DNA of 32,009 nt from Nocardia carnea (lineage in GTDB: Bacteria; Actinomycetota; Actinomycetes; Mycobacteriales; Mycobacteriaceae), in contig NZ_JARWOV010000248.1 of the NCBI RefSeq assembly GCF_029868855.1, forward strand, positions 1 through 32,009, given 5' to 3'. Below the pieces are notes generated by a model, which worked only from the letters and a program-made list of their open reading frames with translations, did not search any database and was not told the origin of the DNA. The stretch's first letter is position 1. Each line of letters begins with the position of its first letter. The position numbers were made by a program, and so were the translations under genes. Shown here piece after piece: positions 23,915 to 30,947 of this stretch.

Positions 23915-23940
23915 CCGTCACAGCCGTTCGACTGTGACGG
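23915..23940. terminator. Perfect 9-bp hairpin between convergent genes
   Basis: CCGTCACAG (23915-23923) pairs with CTGTGACGG (23932-23940) around an 8-nt loop, between the 3' ends of the desaturase (23839) and the holin-like gene (23969). There is no U-tract. It is most simply a bidirectional terminator; an operator or attachment-site remnant cannot be excluded. Confidence 0.55.
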
Positions 23941-23968
23941 TGGTGCCGCTGTCGGCAAGATGGTCCGG

Positions 23969-24331
23969 TTACGGTCTCGGGTCCACGCGCCGCGGCGGAC
24001 CGGACCGGTCGTCTGCCATAGGTGGCGGGGGCGGCACATCGACACCCAGATTCAGCAACGATGATCGGACCACGACATCCCATGAGGTGTGCTGGGTCGC
24101 GGCGAGGCGACAGCGCTGTTCGGCATCGGCGACCACCCGGCGGTGTGCCTCGAGTTCGGCGGTCATGGCCTGGATCTGCCGCGACAGCGGTTCCACCATC
24201 TGCGCGGCCGCCTGAGTGAGAACCTGAACCGCATCGGCCCGGCGCTTACGCCTGCTGAGCAGCCCTGCCGCGCAGACACCGCCGACACCGGTCACCAGGC
24301 CGCCGAGGACAGAAGCCAGTTCGGTGATCAT
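23969..24331 (-). CDS. Small membrane/coiled-coil protein, holin-like
   Basis: A 120-residue protein. One or one long hydrophobic segment lies at about residues 5-25 (ASVLGGLVTGVGGVCAAGLL), followed by RRKRR as a positive-inside stop, then a helical coiled-coil region (about 35-80) and a Pro-rich tail with a PPPPP run. ATG 24331 is preceded by a very strong GAGGAGGA site. It lies 40 bp downstream of an Amidase_2 lysin gene on the same strand, the order and topology expected of a phage holin or lysis accessory protein. No sequence family is recognised, so 'holin-like' rests on size, topology and neighbourhood. Confidence 0.7.
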   Translation of the reverse strand: MITELASVLGGLVTGVGGVCAAGLLSRRKRRADAVQVLTQAAAQMVEPLSRQIQAMTAELEAHRRVVADAEQRCRLAATQHTSWDVVVRSSLLNLGVDVPPPPPMADDRSGPPRRVDPRP

Positions 24332-24371
24332 GCTGTCCTCCTCTGTGACCGGCCGGATCTGCGCATCGCCC

Positions 24372-25175
24372 TCAGGCGCGGCGGTCGGTGGTGGGATCGC
24401 GGAAACCGGGAATCTTCAGGGCCGCTCCGATAACACCGAGCGCTTCGGCGGTCGTCCGGTCGCCCAGGAAGTCCCAGCCCGGGAAATCCGCGCCGCGCGC
24501 GGTTCCCGATCCGGCGAGCTGATCCAGCGCGAGCCCGACGTGTTTGTCGAGATAATGCAGCATGGTCCGGACGGTGACCTGTTCACCGTGGTAGTTCGTG
24601 ATCTTCTCTTCGAGGAACGCCATGTCCTCACTCCTTCCGTCCAGAAGTGCCTGTACATCCCGGCGGAAGGCGTTCATATCGATGCCCGCCGGGTCGATCT
24701 TTCCCTCGCTGGAGTACTCGTGGTGCGCCACGCAATCGCCGGAGCCGCGGCCGAGGCGGCGCAGGATCGCGGCGCAGCCGCGTGTGTAGGCGTCGAGCTG
24801 GGCGGGGGTCCAGTCCCAGGGTGGAGTGCCGCGGGAGACGGCTTCGATCCCGATCGTGTGGTAGTTCGCATTGTCGGTGGGCCAGCCCGGCCAGCTGCCG
24901 CGACCGGCGTGCCAGCAGACCCCGACGGCGATCACCCGGTAGCTGCCGTCCTTCTCGAGTACCAGCTGGGCGAGTGGCCCCGGTAGCCCGGGACGTCCGT
25001 CCTGCACGATGCGCCAGTCGTTCGGCCCGCCACCGGCCGTGTGATGGCACAGCACGCCGCGGATATCGAGGAAGTCGCCGTGGCCGCGCTGCCGCCAGCC
25101 GTCGTGTTCGACAACGGCCAGGCCGGCGTCGCGCAGTACATCGGCCAGCCATATCGGGTCGCCGCTCCAGCTCAT
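24372..25175 (-). CDS. N-acetylmuramoyl-L-alanine amidase (Amidase_2, lysin-like)
   Basis: A 267-residue peptidoglycan amidase. The Amidase_2/PGRP domain spans about 30-180: zinc ligands are probably a His of CHHTAGGG (44-45), His151 in CVAHHEYSSEGKID, and Asp161, with Lys159 as the catalytic lysine. There is no signal peptide, as for phage endolysins that depend on a holin. Residues 185-267 form a short helical C-terminal part, perhaps a wall-binding or oligomerisation domain, that I do not recognise. ATG 25175 has GGAGGG 5 nt upstream; the longer frame upstream is not protein-like. It would cut the amide between muramic acid and the stem peptide. Probable prophage remnant, read together with the holin-like and XRE genes. 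Confidence 0.88.
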   Translation of the reverse strand: MSWSGDPIWLADVLRDAGLAVVEHDGWRQRGHGDFLDIRGVLCHHTAGGGPNDWRIVQDGRPGLPGPLAQLVLEKDGSYRVIAVGVCWHAGRGSWPGWPTDNANYHTIGIEAVSRGTPPWDWTPAQLDAYTRGCAAILRRLGRGSGDCVAHHEYSSEGKIDPAGIDMNAFRRDVQALLDGRSEDMAFLEEKITNYHGEQVTVRTMLHYLDKHVGLALDQLAGSGTARGADFPGWDFLGDRTTAEALGVIGAALKIPGFRDPTTDRRA

Positions 25176-25297
25176 CGGACCCTCCTGCCCTCGTGCGATT
25201 CGCGGGCGCCCCGGCATGTCCGGTGGCGCCTGCCATCCGGCCGCAATCGACACAGTTCGATGTCCTGAACTGCGGTGATAGGCAACCGCTCTACTTC

Positions 25298-25334
25298 AGA
25301 GTAGGCCCGATATGTTCACTTTTCAACCCATATC
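25298..25334 (-). promoter_or_regulatory. Amidase promoter overlapped by an inverted repeat
   Basis: On the minus strand, -35 TTGAAA (25326-25321) and -10 TACTCT (25303-25298) are 17 nt apart, both excellent. The inverted repeat GATATG-N14-CATATC (25309-25334) straddles the -35 and spacer. The area is AT-rich, unlike its surroundings. It predicts a leader of about 115 nt before the amidase ATG and a repressor site on the promoter. Confidence 0.6.
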
Positions 25335-25407
25335 AGTCGCTAAATACCCCCATACGGTCCCTTCGGCTAGGGCTGCACCCCGCCGCCGTGCCGAAGCTAT
25401 CGGGCAC

Positions 25408-25443
25408 TTGATTAAGACCCTGCCCGCTCCCAGAATGGTCGAC
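25408..25443 (+). promoter_or_regulatory. Leaderless promoter of the XRE gene
   Basis: TTGATT (25408-25413) and CAGAAT (25431-25436) are 17 nt apart; the predicted start, 25443, is one base before ATG 25444. No ribosome-binding site precedes that ATG. Confidence 0.55.
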
Positions 25444-25719
25444 ATGAATGCGACGCCCGCCGAGTCGGAGGATGCGACCGCCGAGGAGGCGAGGCTGGAC
25501 GCGGCGCTGGGCGCGGAAGTGCGCGCGATGCGCGCCCGCCGCGGCTGGACCCAGGAGGCGCTGGCCGGGGAAACCGGCTACAACAAGAAAACCATCGCCC
25601 GGCTCGAACACGGCGAGCGGGCAATGACCGTCACGCAGCTGTACAAGATCTGCCGGGCGTTCGGGATCCGCCCCAGCGAGCTAGTCGGTGCCGCGGAGAA
25701 AGAAGTCGGCATCCAGTAA
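25444..25719 (+). CDS. XRE-family helix-turn-helix regulator (phage-repressor-like)
   Basis: A 91-residue protein consisting almost entirely of one Cro/C1-type HTH domain (about 22-82): LGAEVRAMRARRGWTQEALAGETGYNKKTIARLEHGERAMTVTQLYKICRAFG. There is no effector or protease domain. ATG 25444 is preferred as a leaderless start; ATG 25435 and upstream frames would include the promoter. It is divergent from the lysin gene across a 268-bp AT-rich control region, the usual position of an immunity repressor, so binding at the repeat 25309-25334 is likely. Its last 39 bases overlap the 3' end of a small ORF on the opposite strand. Confidence 0.9.
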   Translation: MNATPAESEDATAEEARLDAALGAEVRAMRARRGWTQEALAGETGYNKKTIARLEHGERAMTVTQLYKICRAFGIRPSELVGAAEKEVGIQ

Positions 25720-25842
25720 CTGCGACGGGTCCACGCCGCGGCGGCGCGCCTCGACGACGAACGACGACACCGTCGTCGTGGCGGGATCATCGTCCAGACG
25801 GTCCGCCATCGCCGCGGCGGGATCCCGAGCTTCTTTGCCCAT
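25681..25842 (-). CDS. Small hypothetical protein (53 aa) overlapping the XRE gene 3' end
   Basis: An ORF of 53 residues starting MGKEARDPAAAMADRLDDDP and ending DADFFLRGTD. Its composition is protein-like (balanced charges, hydrophobic VSSFVVEARRRG and LLDADFF segments), unlike typical shadow frames here. It overlaps the XRE gene tail to tail by 39 bp. A GGAA about 9 nt upstream of ATG 25842 is only a weak ribosome-binding site. I recognise no family; a small regulator or antitoxin-like partner of the XRE protein is speculation. Confidence 0.45.
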   Translation of the reverse strand: MGKEARDPAAAMADRLDDDPATTTVSSFVVEARRRGVDPSQLLDADFFLRGTD

Positions 25843-26126
25843 GAGCGTTTTCCAGTTCTTACCGATCCACGCTCGCGAGGTCGATCCCGCATTCCCCACC
25901 GAGCCCGACAGTTCTACTCGACACCCTCGACGAGGGCCAACGCATTGAGCCGGGCACAGGCTCTTCACCCGAACCCGACGACGAGTGTAATTTCTCTCGC
26001 GCGATCCGCCCAGCGCCGGAAGGAACATCACGGCAACCCGTTTCGCGTCACGATCCGAACTGCCGTGCGACAGCAGGCTGTTCGGGCACGGGCATCGAGC
26101 GGGCGCGGGTGCGGCCGGCCGGCGCA

Positions 26127-26143
26127 CATAGGTAAAACCTATG
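26127..26143. promoter_or_regulatory. Perfect 17-bp palindrome, candidate operator
   Basis: CATAGGTAAAACCTATG has two perfect 7-bp arms around AAA, in a GC-rich genome, 22 bp upstream of the SDR -35. This is the clearest operator-like site in the window. The position favours an activator, or a repressor acting on something transcribed leftward; the nearby LysR protein is one candidate but the half-site is not a typical LysR T-N11-A box alone. Confidence 0.55.
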
Positions 26144-26164
26144 CCTTCCGCTGCCTTTTCGTCT

Positions 26165-26194
26165 TTGCTTGCCGCCCCATTTCCGGCCTACCGT
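26165..26194 (+). promoter_or_regulatory. Promoter of the second SDR gene
   Basis: TTGCTT (26165-26170), 18-nt spacer, TACCGT (26189-26194). The predicted start near 26201 leaves a leader of about 100 nt. Confidence 0.45.
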
Positions 26195-26303
26195 CGAAAA
26201 GCCCGGCAGGGATACGCAAGAGAACTCCGAAACAGTTGCCGCCCAGCCATTCTCACCATTCGACACCGGGCGGACGAGTACGCAATCGAAAGGAACGGTG
26301 GCA

Positions 26304-27077
26304 ATGACCACTGTCGGAAACACGTCGGCGACCGCAGAACTCACCGGGAAACGGGCGCTGGTCACGGGTGGTTCCCGCGGAATAGGCGCAGCCGTCGTGC
26401 GCCGATTCCTCGACGCCGGCGCCGAGGTGCTGGCGACCGCCAGATCGGCCACGAATGCCGTGCCGGACGGCGCCACATTCGTGGCCGCCGATGTCCGGAC
26501 GATGGACGGTGCGCGAGCACTCGCCGCGGCCGTACAGGAAACGTTCGGCGGGGTGGATATCGTGGTCCACAATGCGGGTGGGGCCCGGCCGCACCGGGGT
26601 AGCTCGGATATTCCCGATGCGGAGTGGCGGGACGCTCTGGAGCTGAATCTGCTGGCCGCGGTGCGGCTGGATGCGCTGCTGACACCGGGGATGCGGGACC
26701 GGGGGTCGGGCGCGATCGTGCATGTCTCCTCGGCCGCCGTCCCCGCCCCGGTGGCACAGTTCCTGCACTACACCGCGGCGAAGGCGGCACTGGAGAACTA
26801 CAGCCTGGGCCTGGCAACGGAACTGGCGCCGTTCGGGGTCCGGGTCAACACGGTATCGCCCGGACGGACCGCGACGCCCGGCGGTGCGACAACGCGGGCG
26901 CAGTGGGCAGACCTCGATCCGGCGGCGGCCCGGATCGATACCCCGGCCGTCCCACTGGGACGCGAGGGCCGGCCCGCCGATATCGCCCACGCGGTGCTGT
27001 TCCTCGTCTCCGACAATGCGAGCTGGCTCACCGGAGGCAGTCTGGTCGTGGACGGCGGCGAGTTCCACCGGGGCTGA
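26304..27077 (+). CDS. Short-chain dehydrogenase/reductase (SDR)
   Basis: A 257-residue classical SDR. Motifs in order: TGGSRGIG (cofactor glycines, about 23-30), VAADVRT, HNAGG (strand 4), the catalytic Ser in VHVSSAAVPAP, Tyr and Lys in HYTAAKAA, and PGRTATPGG. The C-terminal WLTGGSLVVDGGEF is the standard FabG-like ending. An Arg after the second strand (ATARSA) favours NADP(H). The start ATG 26304 follows AAAGGA at about 9 nt; the longer upstream frame crosses the promoter. Convergent with the LysR gene 30 bp downstream. Substrate unknown; possibly a hydroxyl/keto metabolite detoxified under LysR control. Confidence 0.93.
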   Translation: MTTVGNTSATAELTGKRALVTGGSRGIGAAVVRRFLDAGAEVLATARSATNAVPDGATFVAADVRTMDGARALAAAVQETFGGVDIVVHNAGGARPHRGSSDIPDAEWRDALELNLLAAVRLDALLTPGMRDRGSGAIVHVSSAAVPAPVAQFLHYTAAKAALENYSLGLATELAPFGVRVNTVSPGRTATPGGATTRAQWADLDPAAARIDTPAVPLGREGRPADIAHAVLFLVSDNASWLTGGSLVVDGGEFHRG

Positions 27078-27107
27078 TACCCACGGCACGGCGGGTGGTG
27101 GCCCCTG

Positions 27108-28004
27108 TCAGGGCACCGGCGCGAGGCGGTCCGAACCGGTCCAGTTCTCCCCGCGCAACAGCTCGAGCAGGGCCGCTTCCGCCGGTCCCGCGCGGTGCCG
27201 GACCACGGCGACGACGGGTTGCGTCACGCTCGGGAACACCGGGCGCGCGAGTTGTTCGTAGCCAGGGGGTACCGCGGAGGCCGGCACGAGCGTCACGCCC
27301 AGCCCGTGGGCGGCCCACCGCACGGCCGTCGCCGTCTGCGATACCCGGCCGACCGTTTCCGGGGCGAGCGCGTTATCGCGCAGGACGGCCGTCAGCACCC
27401 CGTCGAGCGCACTGTCGTGACCGAACCGTATCCACGGATCTCCCGCCAGGTCGCGTAGTTCGATCCGGTCCGCGGCGAGCCGTGGGTGCCCGGCACTCAG
27501 CACCACGACGAACTCCTCGTCACCGAGGGGGTGCGCATTTTCGGGGGTTTTCTCGCATTTCGCCATCAACGCGAGGTCGAGTGCGCCGCGGCGGCACAGC
27601 TGGTCGAGTTCGGTGGCGCTCGGCTCCTCGAACACGGTGGCCTCGACCCGTGGAAAGCGGCGGCGTAGCGTCTCGAGTGCGCGCGGTAGCTGCCGCGCGC
27701 CGAAACCCAGCTGCACCGCGACCACCAATTCGCCCACCAGTTCGACGGAATCGGCCCGCGCCGCGGCCCTTGCCCGCCGGGACGCGTTCACCGCGACCGC
27801 CGCCTCGCGCAGGAATGCCCGCCCGGCCACCGTGGGCACCAGGCCGGTCGGCGTACGAGCGAACAGCTGGACGCCGAGTTCCCGTTCGAGACCACGGATC
27901 TGCTGCGATATCGACGGCTGGGCGACACGGAGCAGTTCCGCTGCCGCGGTCACCGAGCCCGCCTCGGCAACGGTCAGAGCGTACTCGTATTGGCGCAGCG
28001 TCAT
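27108..28004 (-). CDS. LysR-family transcriptional regulator
   Basis: A 298-residue LTTR. The N-terminal winged helix reads LRQYEYALTVAEAGSVTAAAELLRVAQPSISQQIRGLERELGVQLFART (about 3-52), followed by the linker helix and a periplasmic-binding-protein-like effector domain (about 90-290). The HGLGVTLVPASAVPPG segment is the conserved hinge-back region. ATG 28004 has GGGAGGA at good spacing. The gene points toward the SDR and has no divergent partner within 400 bp, unusual for LTTRs, which mostly regulate a divergent neighbour; the DUF2252 gene at 28421 is the nearest divergent gene. Effector unknown. Confidence 0.93.
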   Translation of the reverse strand: MTLRQYEYALTVAEAGSVTAAAELLRVAQPSISQQIRGLERELGVQLFARTPTGLVPTVAGRAFLREAAVAVNASRRARAAARADSVELVGELVVAVQLGFGARQLPRALETLRRRFPRVEATVFEEPSATELDQLCRRGALDLALMAKCEKTPENAHPLGDEEFVVVLSAGHPRLAADRIELRDLAGDPWIRFGHDSALDGVLTAVLRDNALAPETVGRVSQTATAVRWAAHGLGVTLVPASAVPPGYEQLARPVFPSVTQPVVAVVRHRAGPAEAALLELLRGENWTGSDRLAPVP

Positions 28005-28420
28005 TCGTCATCCTCCCGGGGTGAACCCGCGCCCACCCGTTCAGGTCGTGTGCTCGATATCCCCGGGGGTAGTGCGGCCGTCTACGAGGTGGTCCGCCGC
28101 CCGCGCGGGCGGGCAGCGCCCCGGTACACCGGAACCGGTTTCCCGGTCACCGTATTCCCCGGTCCCGGCAACAGCGCGCCTGCTTCCGCAAGGGGTACGG
28201 CCCGGCCGCACGATTCGGGGAAACACCACGATCAGGCGGCCGCAGTGTCCAGCAGCATCGGCGAAATCGCCGCTCGCTGTCACGGCGGCGTGCGGGTCGC
28301 CTCGGCCGGGGCCAGCGGCGTCGCGGACGGGACGGATCCGGTTCTGGCACGATCGAAGCCGGTACCGCCGCCCGGCGTCGCGGCGGCAACGACGGCACGA
28401 CGAGAGGACCGGCCCCGACC
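28005..28420. other. Intergenic region between LysR and DUF2252 genes
   Basis: About 415 bp with no gene that I recognise; open frames are Arg/Pro/Ala-rich shadows. It must contain the divergent promoters of the LysR and DUF2252 genes, but no convincing -35/-10 pair was found. Confidence 0.5.
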
Positions 28421-29773
28421 GTGGATATGCACTCCGGTACGAGCGAGCACACCGCGCACGACCGCAAGGCAGAGATCGTCGAGGTTTTCACCGACGCCTT
28501 CGGTGACATGATCGCCACCGATCCGGACGCCTTCCGCAAGAAATTCCGCAAAATGGCCGATAATCCGTTCGCCTTCTACCGCGGCTCGGCCTGCCTGTTC
28601 TACCACGATATGGCCGCGATCGAGGATCCGTGGGCCGACGAACGTACCGGCCGGATCTGGATCCAGGCCGATCTGCATGCGGAGAACTTCGGCACCTATA
28701 TGGATTCCGCGGGCCAATTCGTATTCGACGTGAACGATTTCGACGAGGCCTATCTCGGCGCATTCACCTGGGATATCAAACGGTTCTGCGCCAGTGTGGC
28801 ACTGCTGGCCCGCCGCAAAGCCGTCTCCGATGCCGATATCGAGGAATTGATCGCTACCTACGTGCGGTCCTACGTGCGTATGGTGCGCGCCTTCAACGAC
28901 GGCACCCGCGACGAACAGGATTTCAAACTACATCTGCGGAATACCACGGGCCCGGTGCACGATGTGCTGCTGGACGCCCGGATGAACACGCGCACCGCAT
29001 TGCTGGCCGGCACCACGGTGGTCGAGAACTACGAGCGCCGGTTCCGGCCGGGCAAGGGCGTCCGCAGCCTCGACGACGACGAGCGCGCACTCGTCCTGGA
29101 CGCGTTCACCCGCTACCTCGACACCATTCCGGAGCACAAGCGGTTCCGCAGCATCACCTATGAGGTCAAAGACATCGTGGGCCGCAAAGGTTTCGGGATC
29201 GGCTCGGCGGGCCTGCCCGCGTACAACATCCTCGTGGAGGGCCAGACAGAAGCCCTGGAGAACGACGTGATCCTGTCGATGAAACAGGGGAATGTGGCCG
29301 CACCGAGCCGGATCGTGCGCGACGAGCGGATCCGCGAATACTTCCACCACCACGGGCACCGCACCGCCGTCTCCCAGCGCGCGCTCCAGGCCCACGCCGA
29401 CCCGTGGCTCGGGTACACCGAGATCGGCGGAGAAGGCTACATCGTCTCCGAACTCTCCCCGTACGTCAACGACCTCGACTGGTCCGACCTCACCGAACCC
29501 GCCGAGATGCGGCCGGTCATCGAATATCTCGGCCAGGCTACCGCGGGAATGCACTGTGTCTCCGACGCCGACTCCGAGCAGACCCTGGTCGATTTCCAGA
29601 GCGAGGAGGCGATCATCGCGGCCATCGGCTCCGACGAGGTCGAATTCGTCCGCGATATGGTCGAATTCGGTCAGAGTTACGCCCGCCGTACCCGCGAAGA
29701 CCACGAACTCTTCATCGATGCCTTCCGCAACGGCGATATTCCCGGCCTCGAACGATCGACACGGAACGCCTGA
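28421..29773 (+). CDS. DUF2252 family protein (kinase-like fold)
   Basis: A 450-residue DUF2252 protein. The FYRGSACLFYHD segment (52-63) and ADLHAENFG...FDVNDFDEA (83-110) are family hallmarks; the D-x-H-x-x-N and DFD spacing is like the catalytic and metal-binding loops of aminoglycoside-phosphotransferase/protein-kinase-like enzymes. A small-molecule kinase role is therefore plausible but undemonstrated. The C-terminal half has RFRSITYEVKDIVGRKGFGIGSAGLPAYNILVEG, again conserved. Start is GTG 28421 (GAGAGGA about 13 nt upstream); ATG 28427 is nearly equivalent. No signal peptide or membrane segment. Stands alone; function unknown. Confidence 0.9.
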   Translation: MDMHSGTSEHTAHDRKAEIVEVFTDAFGDMIATDPDAFRKKFRKMADNPFAFYRGSACLFYHDMAAIEDPWADERTGRIWIQADLHAENFGTYMDSAGQFVFDVNDFDEAYLGAFTWDIKRFCASVALLARRKAVSDADIEELIATYVRSYVRMVRAFNDGTRDEQDFKLHLRNTTGPVHDVLLDARMNTRTALLAGTTVVENYERRFRPGKGVRSLDDDERALVLDAFTRYLDTIPEHKRFRSITYEVKDIVGRKGFGIGSAGLPAYNILVEGQTEALENDVILSMKQGNVAAPSRIVRDERIREYFHHHGHRTAVSQRALQAHADPWLGYTEIGGEGYIVSELSPYVNDLDWSDLTEPAEMRPVIEYLGQATAGMHCVSDADSEQTLVDFQSEEAIIAAIGSDEVEFVRDMVEFGQSYARRTREDHELFIDAFRNGDIPGLERSTRNA

Positions 29774-29969
29774 CCGGTCACCGCACCGGGCGCGGCATAT
29801 GTGCAGGGCAGGCCGAGGGTCCGACAGGCGGTGAACGCGCCCGGCTCGCGCAACTCACAGGGGTCGGGTCCGGATATCGCGACGCAGACCCGTGCGAACA
29901 ACGCAGCCGAGATCCGGGACCCATGGCCCGGGGGTCCACTACGTCCCGGGAGTGGCAGGGGCACGCTTC

Positions 29970-30072
29970 CTACAGCTGTCCGTTCGGATCGTCCCGCGCC
30001 CGCACGAGGAACCGGCGTTCGGCGTTGTCGTGCGACAGGTCGATCGCCTTGGTGTAGGCGGCGTACGCCCGG
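29970..30072 (-). pseudogene. C-terminal fragment of an ECF-type sigma factor
   Basis: The last 32 codons before a TAG at 29972-29970 read AYAAYTKAIDLSHDNAERRF followed by LVRARDDPNGQL. This matches the end of ECF-type sigma factors with a TPR-like C-terminal domain (DUF6596 group), where AAYxRAIxLxxNAAERRFL is characteristic. Upstream the frame runs straight into the G/C homopolymer region and no sigma-factor domain is found, so only the tail is present. Either a true remnant or a gene broken by faulty sequence. Confidence 0.6.
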
Positions 30073-30145
30073 GGCGGGGGGCCCCGGCCGGCGGGCCACG
30101 GGGGGGGGGCCCCCCCCGCGGGGGGGGGCCCCCGCGGCGGCGAAC
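30066..30145. repeat. G/C homopolymer low-complexity stretch
   Basis: Runs of up to ten G and eight C alternate, ending in a G-block followed by CCCCCGCGG. Comparable runs occur only at 60-150. It separates unrelated gene fragments, so it may mark an assembly join or poor base calling rather than real sequence. Confidence 0.6.
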
Positions 30146-30179
30146 GGCCGTACCGCCGCGGCGGCTGACTTTCACGCCA

Positions 30180-30345
30180 CATCAGGCCCTTCATGATGGC
30201 GGCTTGGGGGATCTCCTCGACGGAGATGATTCCTTCGGGGGCATTGCAGACCCAGTCGATGCGTTCGGGAGTGAACCACCGTTCGGTGCGCTGGCGGACT
30301 TCGTCGAGCGTGATGCCCAGGCCGTCGGCGAGTCCGCGAACTTGT
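30180..30345 (-). pseudogene. Unidentified gene fragment
   Basis: In one minus-strand frame the segment reads GQVRGLADGLGITLDEVRQ, then RTERWFTPERIDWVCNAPEG and IISVEEIPQAAIMKGLM. This looks like real protein, with codon-position bias typical of the window, but has no start and runs into the homopolymer region. The first half resembles a stretch of dihydrodipicolinate-reductase-like/amine dehydrogenase proteins; that is a weak memory-based match. It abuts the MmyB fragment head to head at about 30345. Confidence 0.35.
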
Positions 30346-30348
30346 CCG

Positions 30349-30934
30349 CTCGCCGGCGTCTCGGTCGACTACTACGTGCGAATGGAACGCGGCAGCCTCG
30401 CCGGCACATCCGAAAGCGTCCTGGACTCCCTGGCCACCGCCCGGCAACTGGACGAGCCGAACGTGACCACCTCTTCGCCCTCACCCGCGAAGCCGGAACC
30501 CGCAGCAACCGGCGCAGGCGCACCGCCCCCGCGACCGTGCGGCCCGTTCTCCAACAGGTTCTCGACGCGATCACCGAGGCACCGGCCTGGTTCCGCAACG
30601 GCCGCCACGACGTCCTGGCCACGAACCAGCTGGCCCGCGTGCCCTCTACAGTCCGGTCTTGGCCGACCCCCGCCGGCGCGCCAACACCACCCGTTTCATC
30701 TACCTCGAACCCGAACGGGCCCAGGAATTCTTCGTCGACTACCAGAAGTTCGCCGAAGACGCCGCCGCCATGCTTCGCTTGGAAGTCGACCGCAACCCCC
30801 CACGACAAGGCATTGATCGAACTCGTGGGCGAGCTGTCCACCCGCAGCGAACTGTTCCGGCAACGCTGGGCGTCCCAAGACGTCCGCTTCCACCGCTCCG
30901 GCCGCAACGCCTGCGGCACCCCGTCGTCGGATAG
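30349..30934 (+). pseudogene. MmyB-type XRE regulator, frameshifted and truncated
   Basis: Reading across frames gives an MmyB-like regulator: LAGVSVDYYVRMERG (end of the HTH), then ERDHLFALTREAG, then VLDAITEAPAWFRNGRHDVL, then RANTTRFIYLEPERAQEFF, then ALIELVGELSTRSELFRQRW and RLRHPVVG. The frame changes near 30459 (one base missing), 30638 (two extra), 30799 (one extra C in a C-run) and about 30900. A TAG follows GG codons where a D codon is expected. The N-terminal 30-40 residues of the HTH are missing, and the end is cut next to the glycosidase gene. Such regulators control an oxidoreductase gene when intact; none is adjacent. Confidence 0.8.
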
Positions 30935-30947
30935 CTCGACCCAGTAC

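Larger units (their letters stand above)
25843..26303. other. Intergenic region with promoter elements upstream of the second SDR gene
   Basis: No gene recognised. The frame from the small minus-strand ORF stays open to about 26127, but the extension is Arg/Pro-rich and lacks ribosome-binding sites. It holds the palindrome at 26127-26143 and the promoter at 26165-26194. Confidence 0.55.
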
